Shown: piece after piece, positions 35,509 to 44,912 of the stretch
Layout of the letters: the number at the start of each line of letters is the position of its first letter
Position numbering within the stretch: position 1 is the first letter of the stretch
Origin: SH-MAG3 sp036374995
GTDB taxonomy: Bacteria > Gemmatimonadota > Gemmatimonadetes > Longimicrobiales > RSA9
Length of the DNA stretch: 64,000 nucleotides
Direction: 5' to 3'
NCBI GenBank assembly: GCA_036374995.1
Contig: DASUSS010000108.1
Span: forward strand, 238,299 to 302,298
Made by a program: the position numbers and the translations under genes
Notes under the pieces: model-generated
Seen by the model: only the letters and a program-made list of their open reading frames with translations
Databases searched by the model: none
Told to the model about the DNA's origin: nothing

Positions 35509-37194
35509 TCAGTCGGCGCCGGCCTCGACGAGCAGCTGATCGACGCGGGCCACGAGCTCGTCGGGGCGATAGGGCTTCTCGAGGAAGTTGGGGCCGGGCG
35601 CGATGGAGCCGTCCTCGCCGGCGGCGCCCCCGACGAATCCGGAGGTGAAGAGAATCGGCAGGTCGGGGAATCTGCAACGGATGTGACGGCCGAGCTCGAT
35701 GCCGTTCATGCCGGGCATGACGACGTCGGCAATGACGAGGCGGACCGTGGCGCCATCATCGAGGAGCTGGAGCGCTTCGTGGCCGTTGCGGGCGCTGAGG
35801 ACGGTGTGGCCGTGGCGCCGGAGCACGCGGCAGGTGAGCTCGCGTACGACGTCGTCGTCCTCGACGACGAGCAGGGCGGCGGCGGTCGTGGTCGGCTTCG
35901 GGCGCGGGGGTGTGGTCGCCTCGGTCTCTTCGGCGCGCGGCAGATAGATGTCGAACGCGGAGCCGCTGCCGGCGTGGCTGCGCACGCGGATGTGGCCGTC
36001 ACACTGCTGGACGATGCCATAGACGGCGGCGAGCCCCAGGCCGGTCCCCTGCTCCTTGGTCGTGAAGAACGGCTCGAAGAGGTGCGCGAGCGTGTCGGCG
36101 GACATGCCCGTGCCGGTATCGGTGATGCGCAGCAGCACGTACTCGCCTGCCGGCACCGGATCGGGCCCGTGCTCCCGCTCGATCCGGACGTTCGCCGTCT
36201 GAAGCGCGATGGTGCCGGGCGCGGAGATGGCCTCGCGCGCGTTGACGATCAGGTTCAGCACGAGCTGATGGATCTGCGCGGGATCGCAGCGGATGGCCCA
36301 CAGGTCGGCGGCCAGGTCGTACTCGATCCTCACGTCCTCACCCGCCACGCGCATCGTCACGCCGCGCAGCTCGCGCAGCACAGCGCTGAGGTCGAGCGTG
36401 GCTGTGGTCGAGATGTGCTTGCCGCTGAAGACGAGCAGCTGGCGCGTGAGAGCGGCGGCGCGTTCGGCGGAGCGGCGCACCTCGTCGGCGTGCTGGCGCC
36501 GCTCATCGCCCTCGTCGAAGTGGCCGGCCAGCAGCAGCGCGTGGCCCAGCACGGCGGTCAGGATGTTGTTGAACTCGTGCGCGATTCCGCCGGCGAGGCG
36601 CCCGACGGCCTCGAGCTTGTGCGCGCGCCGAAGCGCGGCCTCCATCTCCATCTGGGGACGGCGATCGCGGAAGGCGACCACGCGCGTGCCGTCGCCGGCT
36701 GCGCCCTCGCGACTCGTGAACACGCGCACGTCGATCGGCGTGCCGTCGCGACCGGCCAGTGCGGCATCGTGCGTGCCGCCGTCCTCACTCGTCGACAGGT
36801 CGAGCCCGAGATCGTCCGGTCGCCGGCCCACCGTGTCCGCCTCCGTCCAGCCGAGGATACGCGTCGCGGCCGCGTTCCAGCGCACGATCGTGCCATCGGC
36901 GGCGATCGCCACGATGCCGACCGGCGCCGTGTCGAGCACCCGTTCCAGCTGCGCAGCCGCATGCCGGCGCCGCGCGAATTCACGACCGACCAGGACGTAG
37001 AGCAGCAGCGCGGAAACGAGCACGAAGACCGCGCCCTTGCCGAGCTCCAGCAGGAAGGCCGTGCTGCTCACGCCGCCCCGGCTCCAGAGCAGCAGGTCCC
37101 CGATGAGGATCCATGCCAGACCGAAGCCGGCGTACAGCAGACCAATGCGCAGGGGCGCGGGCACAGAGGGGCGCGCCGACTGCCAGCGGGGCAT
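35509..37194 (-). CDS. Hybrid histidine kinase with PAS and receiver domains
   Basis: 561 aa. Two N-terminal membrane segments (about 17-37 and 47-70), a PAS domain (about 82-180: VLDTAPVGIVAIAADGTIVR), a HisKA-like helix with the phospho-histidine in GGIAHEFNNILTAVLGH, then a HATPase (N box NLIVNAREAI, G boxes DTGTGM and GTGLGLAAVYG). The C-terminal receiver domain (about 435-555) has its aspartate in LVIADVVMPGMNG. The GGxAHxFNN style indicates the same group as many sensory kinases without periplasmic domains. No response regulator gene adjoins it. Confidence 0.92.
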   Translation of the reverse strand: MPRWQSARPSVPAPLRIGLLYAGFGLAWILIGDLLLWSRGGVSSTAFLLELGKGAVFVLVSALLLYVLVGREFARRRHAAAQLERVLDTAPVGIVAIAADGTIVRWNAAATRILGWTEADTVGRRPDDLGLDLSTSEDGGTHDAALAGRDGTPIDVRVFTSREGAAGDGTRVVAFRDRRPQMEMEAALRRAHKLEAVGRLAGGIAHEFNNILTAVLGHALLLAGHFDEGDERRQHADEVRRSAERAAALTRQLLVFSGKHISTTATLDLSAVLRELRGVTMRVAGEDVRIEYDLAADLWAIRCDPAQIHQLVLNLIVNAREAISAPGTIALQTANVRIEREHGPDPVPAGEYVLLRITDTGTGMSADTLAHLFEPFFTTKEQGTGLGLAAVYGIVQQCDGHIRVRSHAGSGSAFDIYLPRAEETEATTPPRPKPTTTAAALLVVEDDDVVRELTCRVLRRHGHTVLSARNGHEALQLLDDGATVRLVIADVVMPGMNGIELGRHIRCRFPDLPILFTSGFVGGAAGEDGSIAPGPNFLEKPYRPDELVARVDQLLVEAGAD

Positions 37195-37232
37195 AGATAC
37201 GATCGGTTATGGGGAAGCCGGCGGGGATGCAG

Positions 37233-37305
37233 TGGAGCCAATCGGGATCGAACCGATGACCTCCTGCTTGCAAAGCAGGCGCTCTCCCAGCTGAGCTATG
37301 GCCCC
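37233..37305 (-). tRNA. tRNA-Ala (anticodon TGC)
   Basis: 73 bases on the minus strand. Acceptor stem GGGGCCA pairs with TGGCTCC (one G-U), D arm AGCTCAGCTGGGAGAGC, anticodon loop CTTTGCAAG giving TGC, T arm GGTTCGATCCC, discriminator A. CCA is not encoded. It stands alone between the hybrid kinase gene and a beta-barrel gene. Confidence 0.95.
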
Positions 37306-37369
37306 GAGGTGTCAAAGCTAACGGCCCGGCATGGACCCGTCCAGTCGGTACGGCGGGTCTCGAAGCGCG

Positions 37370-38629
37370 TCAGCTGCCGGCGAGCCGCGGATTCACGACG
37401 TTGTTGTAGATCGAGCCGAACGTGTAGCGCAGCCCGACGGACGTGCGATACCGGTAGCCGGTCTCGAGCGCACGCCGGCGCAGCAGCACTTCCTCATCGG
37501 TGGCATCACCTTTCGGGATGTAGATCTGATCACGGACGCGCTCGTACATCCCGAACAGGTCCAGCGACAGGCCGCGGATCAGGCGGATGTTCAGATTGGC
37601 ACGCGACGAGAGGTTGTTGCGCTCGAAATCATCCAGATAGTGCGCACCGCTGAGATCGACACTGGCCGAGCCCCACGGCTGCCGGAACTCCACCGTGAAC
37701 TGGAGCTGGTGATCCGCCCGCTGCTCGGTGAGGCGATCGTATACCGTGATCTCGGAGTAGTCGAAGTACCGCGCACCCACCGAGTACTGCAGAATCACCC
37801 GCCTGCGCGTGAACTCCGAGTAGGGCAGGAAGCTGTACTCGAGCAGCCCTGCGGTGCGCGCGTACAGGTCCTGGTTCGCGAACGATGAAGTGCCGAGCTC
37901 CACCCGCATCCCTGCCGACCACTGGCCGCCGACCGAAAACGCGACCTCGCCGCCCGTCTCGTAATCACGCCGCACGCTGCGGATCGTGCGATCCGTCAGC
38001 TCGAATTCCTGTTCGTCGTACGTCGCCTCGAGCCGCAGCCCGATCTTCCACGCTTCCGTCACACGGTCCGCATCGAACGACAGCTCGAACTCGCGCGCCT
38101 GCTCCCGTGACTCCCCGTCGATCTCCGCACTGAGCCGCGTCGAGAACACCCAGTAGTTCCACGGATCGCGACGTTCCGCGTCCGCACCCTGCAGATCGTT
38201 CGCCGCCGCGCTTCCCACCTGCACCTGCCCGGCCGCATCCGTATGCACGGCATACCGGACGAGCCCCTGGGCGATCCGCGCCGTCAGCGCGTCCCGTCGC
38301 TCCGCGTCCGTGCTCGCCTGATCGGTCGTGAACCGGATCTCCGTGCTGTCGCCGGCGAACCGCTCCAGACCGCGCAGCGACAGCAGGTAGCTCCTGCCGC
38401 CTCCGCCCGTCGTCTGCGACGTCACCAGGATGTAGACATCCGCATCGTTGCGGTCCCGCATCCAGTGCACGAACCGGATTTCGTTGCGGAAGTGCCCGCC
38501 GTCGCAGCCCGGGCCCTGGCAGTCGAGGAACACGGCCGGCGGCGGGCTCGGACTGCCGGAACTCGCCTGCGCCGATACGGGTCCGGCGCAGGCCGCCGCT
38601 GCCAGTACGAATGCGAACGCTGAGCGCAT
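37370..38629 (-). CDS. Outer-membrane beta-barrel-type protein, unknown role
   Basis: 419 aa, exported (signal peptide MRSAFAFVLAAAACAGPVSA). After a linker, residues about 30-130 form a domain with two cysteines (LDCQGPGCDGGHFRNEI) and VYILVTSQTTGGGGRSY. The rest is alternating polar/aromatic strands ending in a barrel-like YRYRTSVGLRYTFGSIYNNV. The cysteine-bearing opening recurs in hypothetical proteins of related phyla as I remember them, but no function is known. The ATG that begins the signal peptide is chosen; ribosome site is weak. Confidence 0.75.
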   Translation of the reverse strand: MRSAFAFVLAAAACAGPVSAQASSGSPSPPPAVFLDCQGPGCDGGHFRNEIRFVHWMRDRNDADVYILVTSQTTGGGGRSYLLSLRGLERFAGDSTEIRFTTDQASTDAERRDALTARIAQGLVRYAVHTDAAGQVQVGSAAANDLQGADAERRDPWNYWVFSTRLSAEIDGESREQAREFELSFDADRVTEAWKIGLRLEATYDEQEFELTDRTIRSVRRDYETGGEVAFSVGGQWSAGMRVELGTSSFANQDLYARTAGLLEYSFLPYSEFTRRRVILQYSVGARYFDYSEITVYDRLTEQRADHQLQFTVEFRQPWGSASVDLSGAHYLDDFERNNLSSRANLNIRLIRGLSLDLFGMYERVRDQIYIPKGDATDEEVLLRRRALETGYRYRTSVGLRYTFGSIYNNVVNPRLAGS

Positions 38630-38727
38630 GCAATGACCATTCGGGGTTGCGGACATCGTCTGCATTGGACGCACGCAACCTGCTCGATGTTAGCTCTGTA
38701 TGCAAACAGGAACGTCGGGGACGGCGC

Positions 38728-39075
38728 TCAGGACTCGGCGGAAATCGTGGCGGGACAAGTGATTGCGGCGCAGCGCAGCGTGATCTCATCGGCAATGGCC
38801 GCAGCGACTTCGTCGTCGGAGAGCCAGCCGTTGTCCCAGAGCACGGTGAACGCGTTGCGTGCGCGACCGAGTCGGTCGCGACGGCACGAGCCGGGCGCGC
38901 CGGCCTTGTAGGAGATGACGCAGCCGGACCAGCTGCCGCGGAGGACGGCGTGACGTCGGAGATCGTCGCGCAGGACCAGCAACCCGTCAAAGCTGAAGCC
39001 GGCGAGCTCGGCGCGGAGCTCGGCCATGGCCTCGGCGCGGTTCTCGTCGGGAATGCGGGGCAGGGCTGTCGGCAT
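38728..39075 (-). CDS. Small protein of unknown function
   Basis: 115 aa, no membrane segment. The N-terminal helix (ENRAEAMAELRAELAGF) precedes LLVLRDDLRRHAVLRGSWSG, a central Cys (GCVISY) and a Trp-containing VLWDNGWLSDDEVAAAI. Four cysteines are scattered (GCV, SCR, LRC, ITC), an uncommon number for its size. No family recognised; GAGG lies a few bases before the ATG. Confidence 0.55.
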   Translation of the reverse strand: MPTALPRIPDENRAEAMAELRAELAGFSFDGLLVLRDDLRRHAVLRGSWSGCVISYKAGAPGSCRRDRLGRARNAFTVLWDNGWLSDDEVAAAIADEITLRCAAITCPATISAES

Positions 39076-39226
39076 GATCCATCCTCGTCGGGTTCTCCGG
39101 GGGAACGTGCAGGACGCGTGCCGGCAGGCGCGTCGTTTTCGCCGTGACGCCGGACTGTCGACGAAGACGAGGAGAGCAGCACGCCGGCCGGCCGTGTGGT
39201 CGACGGCGCACCGATCTTCGGGCTCA

Positions 39227-40084
39227 CTAGGCGGTGCGGTGGGGACGCGCCGGCCGAATCTCGTCGCGCCTCGTGCGGGCGGCCTGGAGGAGTATCGCGC
39301 AGGCGAGCTCGGGGTCGTCGAGGAGGAAGTAGCGGCGCGAGGTCTGAGCGATCTCCTCGAGGCGGATGCCGTCGGCGTAGAGCTTGAGGTGCTCGAGCCG
39401 TGCGTGCGGAATGCTGATGGTGCGTTTGGCGCCCTGGAAGATGGTGCGGCGGCTGGTGACGACGAGGACGCCGATGTCGTTGGGCAGGATGTCCTCGGCG
39501 GGCCGGAGCGTGTCGCGCGGTCCGGTGGCCTCGAACGGATCTCTGCCGAGCACGAGGAAGGAGTTGCCGGCGAGTGCGCGGCGGGTGGCATGCGGCAGCG
39601 GGATGCGTTCGGCGAGCGTGCACTGGACGACCCAGTGGCAGCGCTCGTCGGGGACGAGCGGCACCGGGGAGTGGACCTGGGGCATGTTGCCTGCGGCGAC
39701 GCGTGCGAGCATGCGCAGCCGGCTGAGCTGTGCGAAGTCGGCGCCGAGGTCGTGTTCCTCGAGCCCGAGCTGCTCCTGGAGCCGCTTCAGCGTGGCGTCC
39801 TCCTCCGCAGTGAGGCGCGCATCGGCGGCCGCGTCACGGAGTGCGCCGCGATAGATGGCGAGCGCGGCGACCCGCACCTCGTCCGGGGTGAGATCGCCCT
39901 CCGCGCGCACGGCCTCGAGCTCCGACAGCTCCTCGGGCGTGAGCACGCCGTCATCGAGTGCGCGCTGGAGCAGGCGCTGATACTCCAGCCGCGCACGTCT
40001 GCGCCTGCGGCCGGCCATTCGGTGGAGCACGAGCAGCGCGACGAAACTCGCCACCAGCAGCGGCAGGATCCACTCCATGTCCAT
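39227..40084 (-). CDS. Membrane-anchored protein with TerB-like helical and PH-like domains
   Basis: 285 aa. One N-terminal membrane helix (ILPLLVASFVALLVL), then a basic stretch. Residues about 30-110 are acidic helices patterned like TerB/EF-hand-type repeats (DDGVLTPEELSELEAV, DLTPDEVRVAALAIYRG, DARLTAEEDATLKRLQEQLG). The second half reads as a bacterial pleckstrin-homology-like sheet with a final helix (LVVTSRRTIFQGAKRTISIP, HLKLYADGIRLE). The combination suggests a membrane-associated signalling or stress protein; this is inference. Divergent from the gene at 40204. Confidence 0.68.
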   Translation of the reverse strand: MDMEWILPLLVASFVALLVLHRMAGRRRRRARLEYQRLLQRALDDGVLTPEELSELEAVRAEGDLTPDEVRVAALAIYRGALRDAAADARLTAEEDATLKRLQEQLGLEEHDLGADFAQLSRLRMLARVAAGNMPQVHSPVPLVPDERCHWVVQCTLAERIPLPHATRRALAGNSFLVLGRDPFEATGPRDTLRPAEDILPNDIGVLVVTSRRTIFQGAKRTISIPHARLEHLKLYADGIRLEEIAQTSRRYFLLDDPELACAILLQAARTRRDEIRPARPHRTA

Positions 40085-40203
40085 GCGACGATGCTATGCC
40101 CGCCCCCGGCGGCACGGCAAGTCCCACGTCCGCGCTTTCCCGCGTCGGGCGGCGGATCTACATTCCGCACGGGCAATTACTGAGAACCGGACGCGGAGGA
40201 CAC

Positions 40204-40842
40204 ATGCGTGGATGGATGATGGCGGCAGTGCTGGCAGCGGTTGCGGCGCCGGCAGCAGCGCAGCACGAGGGTCACCCATCCGGCGGCGGAATGGCCGCAG
40301 GGTGGCAGGGCCGTGTCGACCGCGAAGGTCAGAAGCTCGAGGATGTGCGGTTCATGGCGATGGGCTCGCGCTTTCACGCGATCACGGGCCCCCACGCGAT
40401 CCTGTGGAATCCCGCGAATACTGCGACCGGCGCCTACACGGTGTCGGCGACGTTCCGTCAGACGAAGGCGCCGGATCGGCCTGAGGGGTTCGGGCTCATC
40501 GTGGGCGGGCGCAATCTCGATCAGCCGGACCAGGACTATCTTTACTTCCTCATCCGTCACGACGGCAGCTACATGGTGCGGCACCGCGCAGGTGCGGAGG
40601 TGCACACGCTCGCGAACTGGACGCCACATGAAGCGATCCTGAAGCCGACCGCGACGGAGGGTGCGAGCAACGCGCTCGCGATCGAGGCCGGACCGGACCG
40701 CGTCCGCTTCCTGGTGAACGGCATGGAAGTCTACGCGCTGGACCGGGTGCCCATGCTGAACACGGATGGCATCGCGGGGTTCCGCATCGGCCATCACCTG
40801 GACGTGCACATCAGCGACTTCACGACGAAGGCGGTGCAGTAG
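40204..40842 (+). CDS. Secreted concanavalin-like (DUF1080-type) protein
   Basis: 212 aa, exported (signal MRGWMMAAVLAAVAAPAAAQ). The rest forms a lectin-like beta sandwich, with YTVSATFRQTKAPDRPEGFG, LYFLIRHDGSYMVRHRAG and NALAIEAGPDRVRFLVNGMEVYAL typical of sugar-binding or DUF1080-like proteins. Ligand not known. GGAGG precedes the ATG. It ends one base before the start of the D-threonine-aldolase-like gene, so the two are co-transcribed. Confidence 0.75.
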   Translation: MRGWMMAAVLAAVAAPAAAQHEGHPSGGGMAAGWQGRVDREGQKLEDVRFMAMGSRFHAITGPHAILWNPANTATGAYTVSATFRQTKAPDRPEGFGLIVGGRNLDQPDQDYLYFLIRHDGSYMVRHRAGAEVHTLANWTPHEAILKPTATEGASNALAIEAGPDRVRFLVNGMEVYALDRVPMLNTDGIAGFRIGHHLDVHISDFTTKAVQ

Positions 40843-40843
40843 C

Positions 40844-41995
40844 GTGGCGTTCGCGGGACTGGTGCACGGGACTGCGGCGGCGGCAACGCACACCCGGCAG
40901 ACGCTCGACTCGCTGCTCACGCCTGCGGCAGTGGTCGATCTCGACAGGATGGAAGCGAATCTCGACCGCATGGCCGGATACGCGCGCACGCACGGGCTCG
41001 CACTGCGGCCGCACACGAAGACGCACAAGTCGCCGCTGCTCGCGGCGGAGCAGATTCGCCGCGGCGCCGCGGGACTCACGGTAGCGCAGCTGCACGAGGC
41101 ACGCGTGATGGCGGACGTGGCGAACGACGTCCTGCTCGCCCATCCGCCGGTGGGCGCACCGAAGCTCGCGCGGCTCCTCGGGCTGCCGGCGACCACCCGG
41201 GTGACGGTCGCCCTCGATTCGCGCGAGGCGCTGGAGCCGCTCGCGACGGCTGCGGCGGGTGCGGCGCGCGAGGTCGGCGTGCTCGTCGAGCTGGACCTCG
41301 GCATGCACCGCGTCGGCATCCCGGATGCCGCTGCGGCGGTCGAACTGTGCGCGCTCTGCAACCGGCTCGACGGCGTGCAGTGGCGGGGCGTGCTCTTCTA
41401 TCCCGGTCACATCCGCGAGCACGTCAGCGAGCAGGACGCGGCGCTCGAGCGCGTCGACACGCAGCTCGCCGACGTCCTGGACCGGCTCGGTGAGCGCGAT
41501 CTCGTGCCCGCCATCGTGAGTGCGGGATCGACGCCTGCGGCGTTCGCCTCGCACCGGATCCACGGCCTCACCGAGATCCGACCGGGCACGTACATCTTCA
41601 ACGACCGTACGACGTCGGAGATCGGCGCCTGCACCTGGGACGACTGCGCCTACAGCGTGCTCGCCACCGTCGTAAGCACGGCCGTGCCCGGCCAGGCGGT
41701 GATCGACGCGGGATCCAAGGCACTGTTCCGCGAGGAGATCCGCGGCAGCGCCGCGGCCGGATTCGGTGCGCTGCTCGACCGCCCGGACGTCATCGTGAAG
41801 GGCATGTCGGAGGAGCACGGTCTGCTCGATCTGTCGGCAACGGACTGGCGGCCGCGGATCGGCGAGCGCGTGCGCGTCGTGCCGAATCACGTGTGCGTGT
41901 CCGTCAACCTGCACGACACGATGTGGGGTGTGCGCGGCGACCGGATCGAGCGGAGCTGGCCGGTCGCCGCACGCGGCTGGGACTACAGGAGCTGA
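40844..41995 (+). CDS. D-threonine aldolase / D-serine dehydratase-like PLP enzyme
   Basis: 383 aa, fold-type III PLP enzyme (alanine-racemase-like N-terminus). The PLP lysine lies in RPHTKTHKSP (about residue 55). A divalent-metal site near the C-terminus is given by NHVCVSVN (HxC), as in D-threonine aldolases and D-serine dehydratases. Probably cleaves or dehydrates a D-hydroxyamino acid. The start is GTG immediately after the preceding gene; GTG 40862 is an alternative. The 3' end overlaps the convergent aconitase gene by 13 bases. Confidence 0.85.
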   Translation: MAFAGLVHGTAAAATHTRQTLDSLLTPAAVVDLDRMEANLDRMAGYARTHGLALRPHTKTHKSPLLAAEQIRRGAAGLTVAQLHEARVMADVANDVLLAHPPVGAPKLARLLGLPATTRVTVALDSREALEPLATAAAGAAREVGVLVELDLGMHRVGIPDAAAAVELCALCNRLDGVQWRGVLFYPGHIREHVSEQDAALERVDTQLADVLDRLGERDLVPAIVSAGSTPAAFASHRIHGLTEIRPGTYIFNDRTTSEIGACTWDDCAYSVLATVVSTAVPGQAVIDAGSKALFREEIRGSAAAGFGALLDRPDVIVKGMSEEHGLLDLSATDWRPRIGERVRVVPNHVCVSVNLHDTMWGVRGDRIERSWPVAARGWDYRS

Positions 41996-44736
41996 CGCAG
42001 CACGAACTGGAGGATGCCGCCATGGCGGTAATACTCCCGCTCCTGCGGCGTATCGAGACGCGCCATGGCCGTGAACTCCTTCACGTTGCCATTGGCGGCC
42101 GACGCGCGGACCTGTACGACCCTCTTCTCGACACTCGCCGCGGCGAGTGCGGCCTCGACGCCGCGTATGTCGTACGTCTCGCGCCCGTCGAGTCCGAGCG
42201 ACTCGTACGTCTCGCCCTCCACGAACTGCAGCGGCAGGATGCCCATCCCGATGAGGTTCGAGCGGTGGATGCGCTCGTAGCTCTCGACGATCACCGCACG
42301 CACGCCGAGCAGCAGCGGCCCCTTCGCCGCCCAGTCGCGCGACGACCCCGAGCCGTACTCCTTGCCTGCGATCACCACGAGCGGCACGCCTGCGGCCTGA
42401 TACTTCACCGATGCATCGTAGATCGACATGACCCCACCGTCCGGCAGGTACGTCGTCATGCCGCCCTCGATCTCCGGATTGAGCCGGTTGCGCAGGCGCA
42501 CGTTGGCGAACGTGCCGCGCACCATCACCTCGTGATTGCCGCGGCGTGAACCGTACGAGTTGAAGTCGCGCGGCTCGACGCCGTGCTCGCGCAGGTACCG
42601 GCCGGCCGGGCTGTCCGGCTTGATCGAGCCTGCCGGCGAGATGTGGTCGGTGGTGATGCTGTCACCGAGCAGGGCGAGCACGCGCGCGCCCGTGATGTCC
42701 GCCACGGCGCCCGGCTCGCGCGGCATGTCCACGAAATACGGCGGGTGCTTCACGTAGGTCGAGCTTTCCTCCCACTCGAAGAGCTGCGACTCCGGTGTCG
42801 GCAGGTCGCGCCACTGGTCGTCGCCCTCGAACACCTTTGCATACTGCCGCCGGAACATCTCCGGTCGGACCGATGCGCGGATCACGGCGTCGATCTCCTT
42901 CTCCGTCGGCCAGATGTCGCGCAGGAACACGCTGCGGCCGTCACCGTCCGTGCCAATCGGCTCGTTGTACGGATCGAAGTCCATCCGTCCGGCGATCGCA
43001 TACGCGACCACGAGCGGTGGGGACGCGAGGTAGTTCGCGCGCACGTCGGGATTGATGCGACCCTCGAAGTTGCGGTTGCCCGACAGCACGCTCGCCACGA
43101 CGAGGTCGCCCTCGCGCACGGCCTTCGAGACCGATTCCGGCAGCGGACCGCTGTTGCCGATGCACGTGGTGCAGCCGTAGCCGACGAGATTGAAGCCGAG
43201 CTGGTCGAGGTAGGCCGTCAATCCCGCGTCACCGAGATAGTCGGTCACCACCTTCGAGCCCGGCGCCAGACTCGTCTTCACCCACGGCTGCCGCGCGAGT
43301 CCGCGCTCCGCCGCCTTCTTCGCGACGAGCCCTGCACCGATCATGACGGACGGGTTCGATGTGTTCGTGCAGCTCGTGATCGCGGCGATCACGACGGCGC
43401 CATCCGTCAGCTCGATCTCCTCGCCGTCCACCGTGCAGGGCATCGACCGCATCGTGGCGACCGCCGTGTCGCCGCCCTCGCTCTCCCAGCGGCGGATCGC
43501 ACCGGCCTCCGGCGCCGGGCCCGAGCCGGCCGGTCGCATCTGCTCGAGCGACCTGAAGAAGGACTGCTTCACATCGGACAGGCGAATGCGGTCCTGGGGC
43601 CGGCGCGGTCCGGCGAGTGACGGCTCGACCGTGCCGAGATCCAGCTCGAGCGTGTCGCTGTACTCCGGGTCCGGCGAGTCGGCCGTCCGGAACAGGCCCT
43701 GCTCCTTCATGTACGCGCGCACGAGCTCCACGTGCTCCGGCGAGCGGCCGGTGAACTCGAGATAGTCGAGCGTGAGATCGTCGACGGGGAAGATGCCGCA
43801 CGTGGCACCGTACTCGGGTGCCATGTTGCCGATCGTCGCGCGGTCCGCGAGTCGCAGCGAGCCGAGGCCGGTCCCGTAGAACTCGACGAACTTCCCGACC
43901 ACGCCCTTCTGGCGCAGCATCTCCGTGACGCGCAGCACGAGGTCGGTCGCCGTAGCGCCCTCCGGCAGCGCGCCGGTCAGCCGGAAACCGACGACCTGCG
44001 GAATCAGCATCGAGACGGGCTGACCGAGCATTGCGGCCTCGGCTTCGATACCGCCCACGCCCCAGCCGAGCACGCCGAGACCGTTCACCATCGTCGTATG
44101 GGAGTCCGTGCCGACGAGCGTGTCGGGATACGCCTGCATGCCGTCGCTGTCCGTGTGGAAGACGACGCGCGCGAGATACTCGAGGTTGACCTGGTGCACG
44201 ATGCCGGTGCCGGGCGGGACGACGCGGAAGTTGTGCAGCGCCTTCTGACCCCAGCGCAGGAACGCGTAGCGCTCGCGGTTGCGCTCGTATTCACGCTCCA
44301 CGTTGTGGCGGAAGGCGAGCCGCGTACCGAACTCGTCGACCTGCACGGAGTGATCGATGACCAGCTCCGCCGGCTGGAGCGGGTTGATCCGCGTCGGATC
44401 ACCACCCATCCGCTCCATGGCATCCCGCATCGCGGCGAGGTCCACTACCGCGGGAACGCCGGTAAAATCCTGGAGCAGCACACGGGCAGGCGTGAAGTTG
44501 ATCTCGCGGTTCGGCAGGGCGCGCGGCTCCCAGCGCGCCAGCGCTTCGATGTCGTGCCGCGAATCGGCGAGTCCCGTCCCGTGACGCAGCAGGTTCTCCA
44601 GCAGGATCTTCAGCGAATACGGCAGACGGTCCACGCCGAGACCCGCCTTCTCCAGCGCGTCGAGACGGAAGATCTCGAAATTCCGGCTCCCCACGCGCAG
44701 CGTCGCGCGGCTGCCGAAGGAATCGTGCCTGGTCAT
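41983..44736 (-). CDS. acnA: Aconitate hydratase A
   Basis: TCA-cycle enzyme interconverting citrate and isocitrate; 917 aa, the usual AcnA size. Three 4Fe-4S cysteines are in TSCTNTSNPSVMIGAG (near residue 470) and YGCTTCIGNSGPL (near 535). The swivel domain (about 700-900) has GSSRDWAAKGP and ERIHRSNLIGMGI. The ATG at 44736 begins the conserved MTRHDSFGSRATL. Divergent from the aminotransferase gene with 176 bases between. Confidence 0.97.
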   Translation of the reverse strand: MTRHDSFGSRATLRVGSRNFEIFRLDALEKAGLGVDRLPYSLKILLENLLRHGTGLADSRHDIEALARWEPRALPNREINFTPARVLLQDFTGVPAVVDLAAMRDAMERMGGDPTRINPLQPAELVIDHSVQVDEFGTRLAFRHNVEREYERNRERYAFLRWGQKALHNFRVVPPGTGIVHQVNLEYLARVVFHTDSDGMQAYPDTLVGTDSHTTMVNGLGVLGWGVGGIEAEAAMLGQPVSMLIPQVVGFRLTGALPEGATATDLVLRVTEMLRQKGVVGKFVEFYGTGLGSLRLADRATIGNMAPEYGATCGIFPVDDLTLDYLEFTGRSPEHVELVRAYMKEQGLFRTADSPDPEYSDTLELDLGTVEPSLAGPRRPQDRIRLSDVKQSFFRSLEQMRPAGSGPAPEAGAIRRWESEGGDTAVATMRSMPCTVDGEEIELTDGAVVIAAITSCTNTSNPSVMIGAGLVAKKAAERGLARQPWVKTSLAPGSKVVTDYLGDAGLTAYLDQLGFNLVGYGCTTCIGNSGPLPESVSKAVREGDLVVASVLSGNRNFEGRINPDVRANYLASPPLVVAYAIAGRMDFDPYNEPIGTDGDGRSVFLRDIWPTEKEIDAVIRASVRPEMFRRQYAKVFEGDDQWRDLPTPESQLFEWEESSTYVKHPPYFVDMPREPGAVADITGARVLALLGDSITTDHISPAGSIKPDSPAGRYLREHGVEPRDFNSYGSRRGNHEVMVRGTFANVRLRNRLNPEIEGGMTTYLPDGGVMSIYDASVKYQAAGVPLVVIAGKEYGSGSSRDWAAKGPLLLGVRAVIVESYERIHRSNLIGMGILPLQFVEGETYESLGLDGRETYDIRGVEAALAAASVEKRVVQVRASAANGNVKEFTAMARLDTPQEREYYRHGGILQFVLRQLL

Positions 44737-44912
44737 TGCATTCTTCTGTTGCGGTATCTGTCGGCCTTCACGATCAGCATAATGGCGAATCCGGTGCCCC
44801 GCTGCCACCCGAGCCCCGTCCTTCGAGGCGGTACGGACAGCGTTGCGCGGCCCGGTCCGCGCACTACTTTCCCGCAGCATCGCTCGTTCACCCGTGCCCG
44901 CGCCTGCATACC

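Noticed and set aside
37233..37305. Integration site at the tRNA-Ala gene
   Set aside because: No integrase and no direct repeat of the tRNA 3' end nearby; neighbours look like ordinary chromosomal genes.
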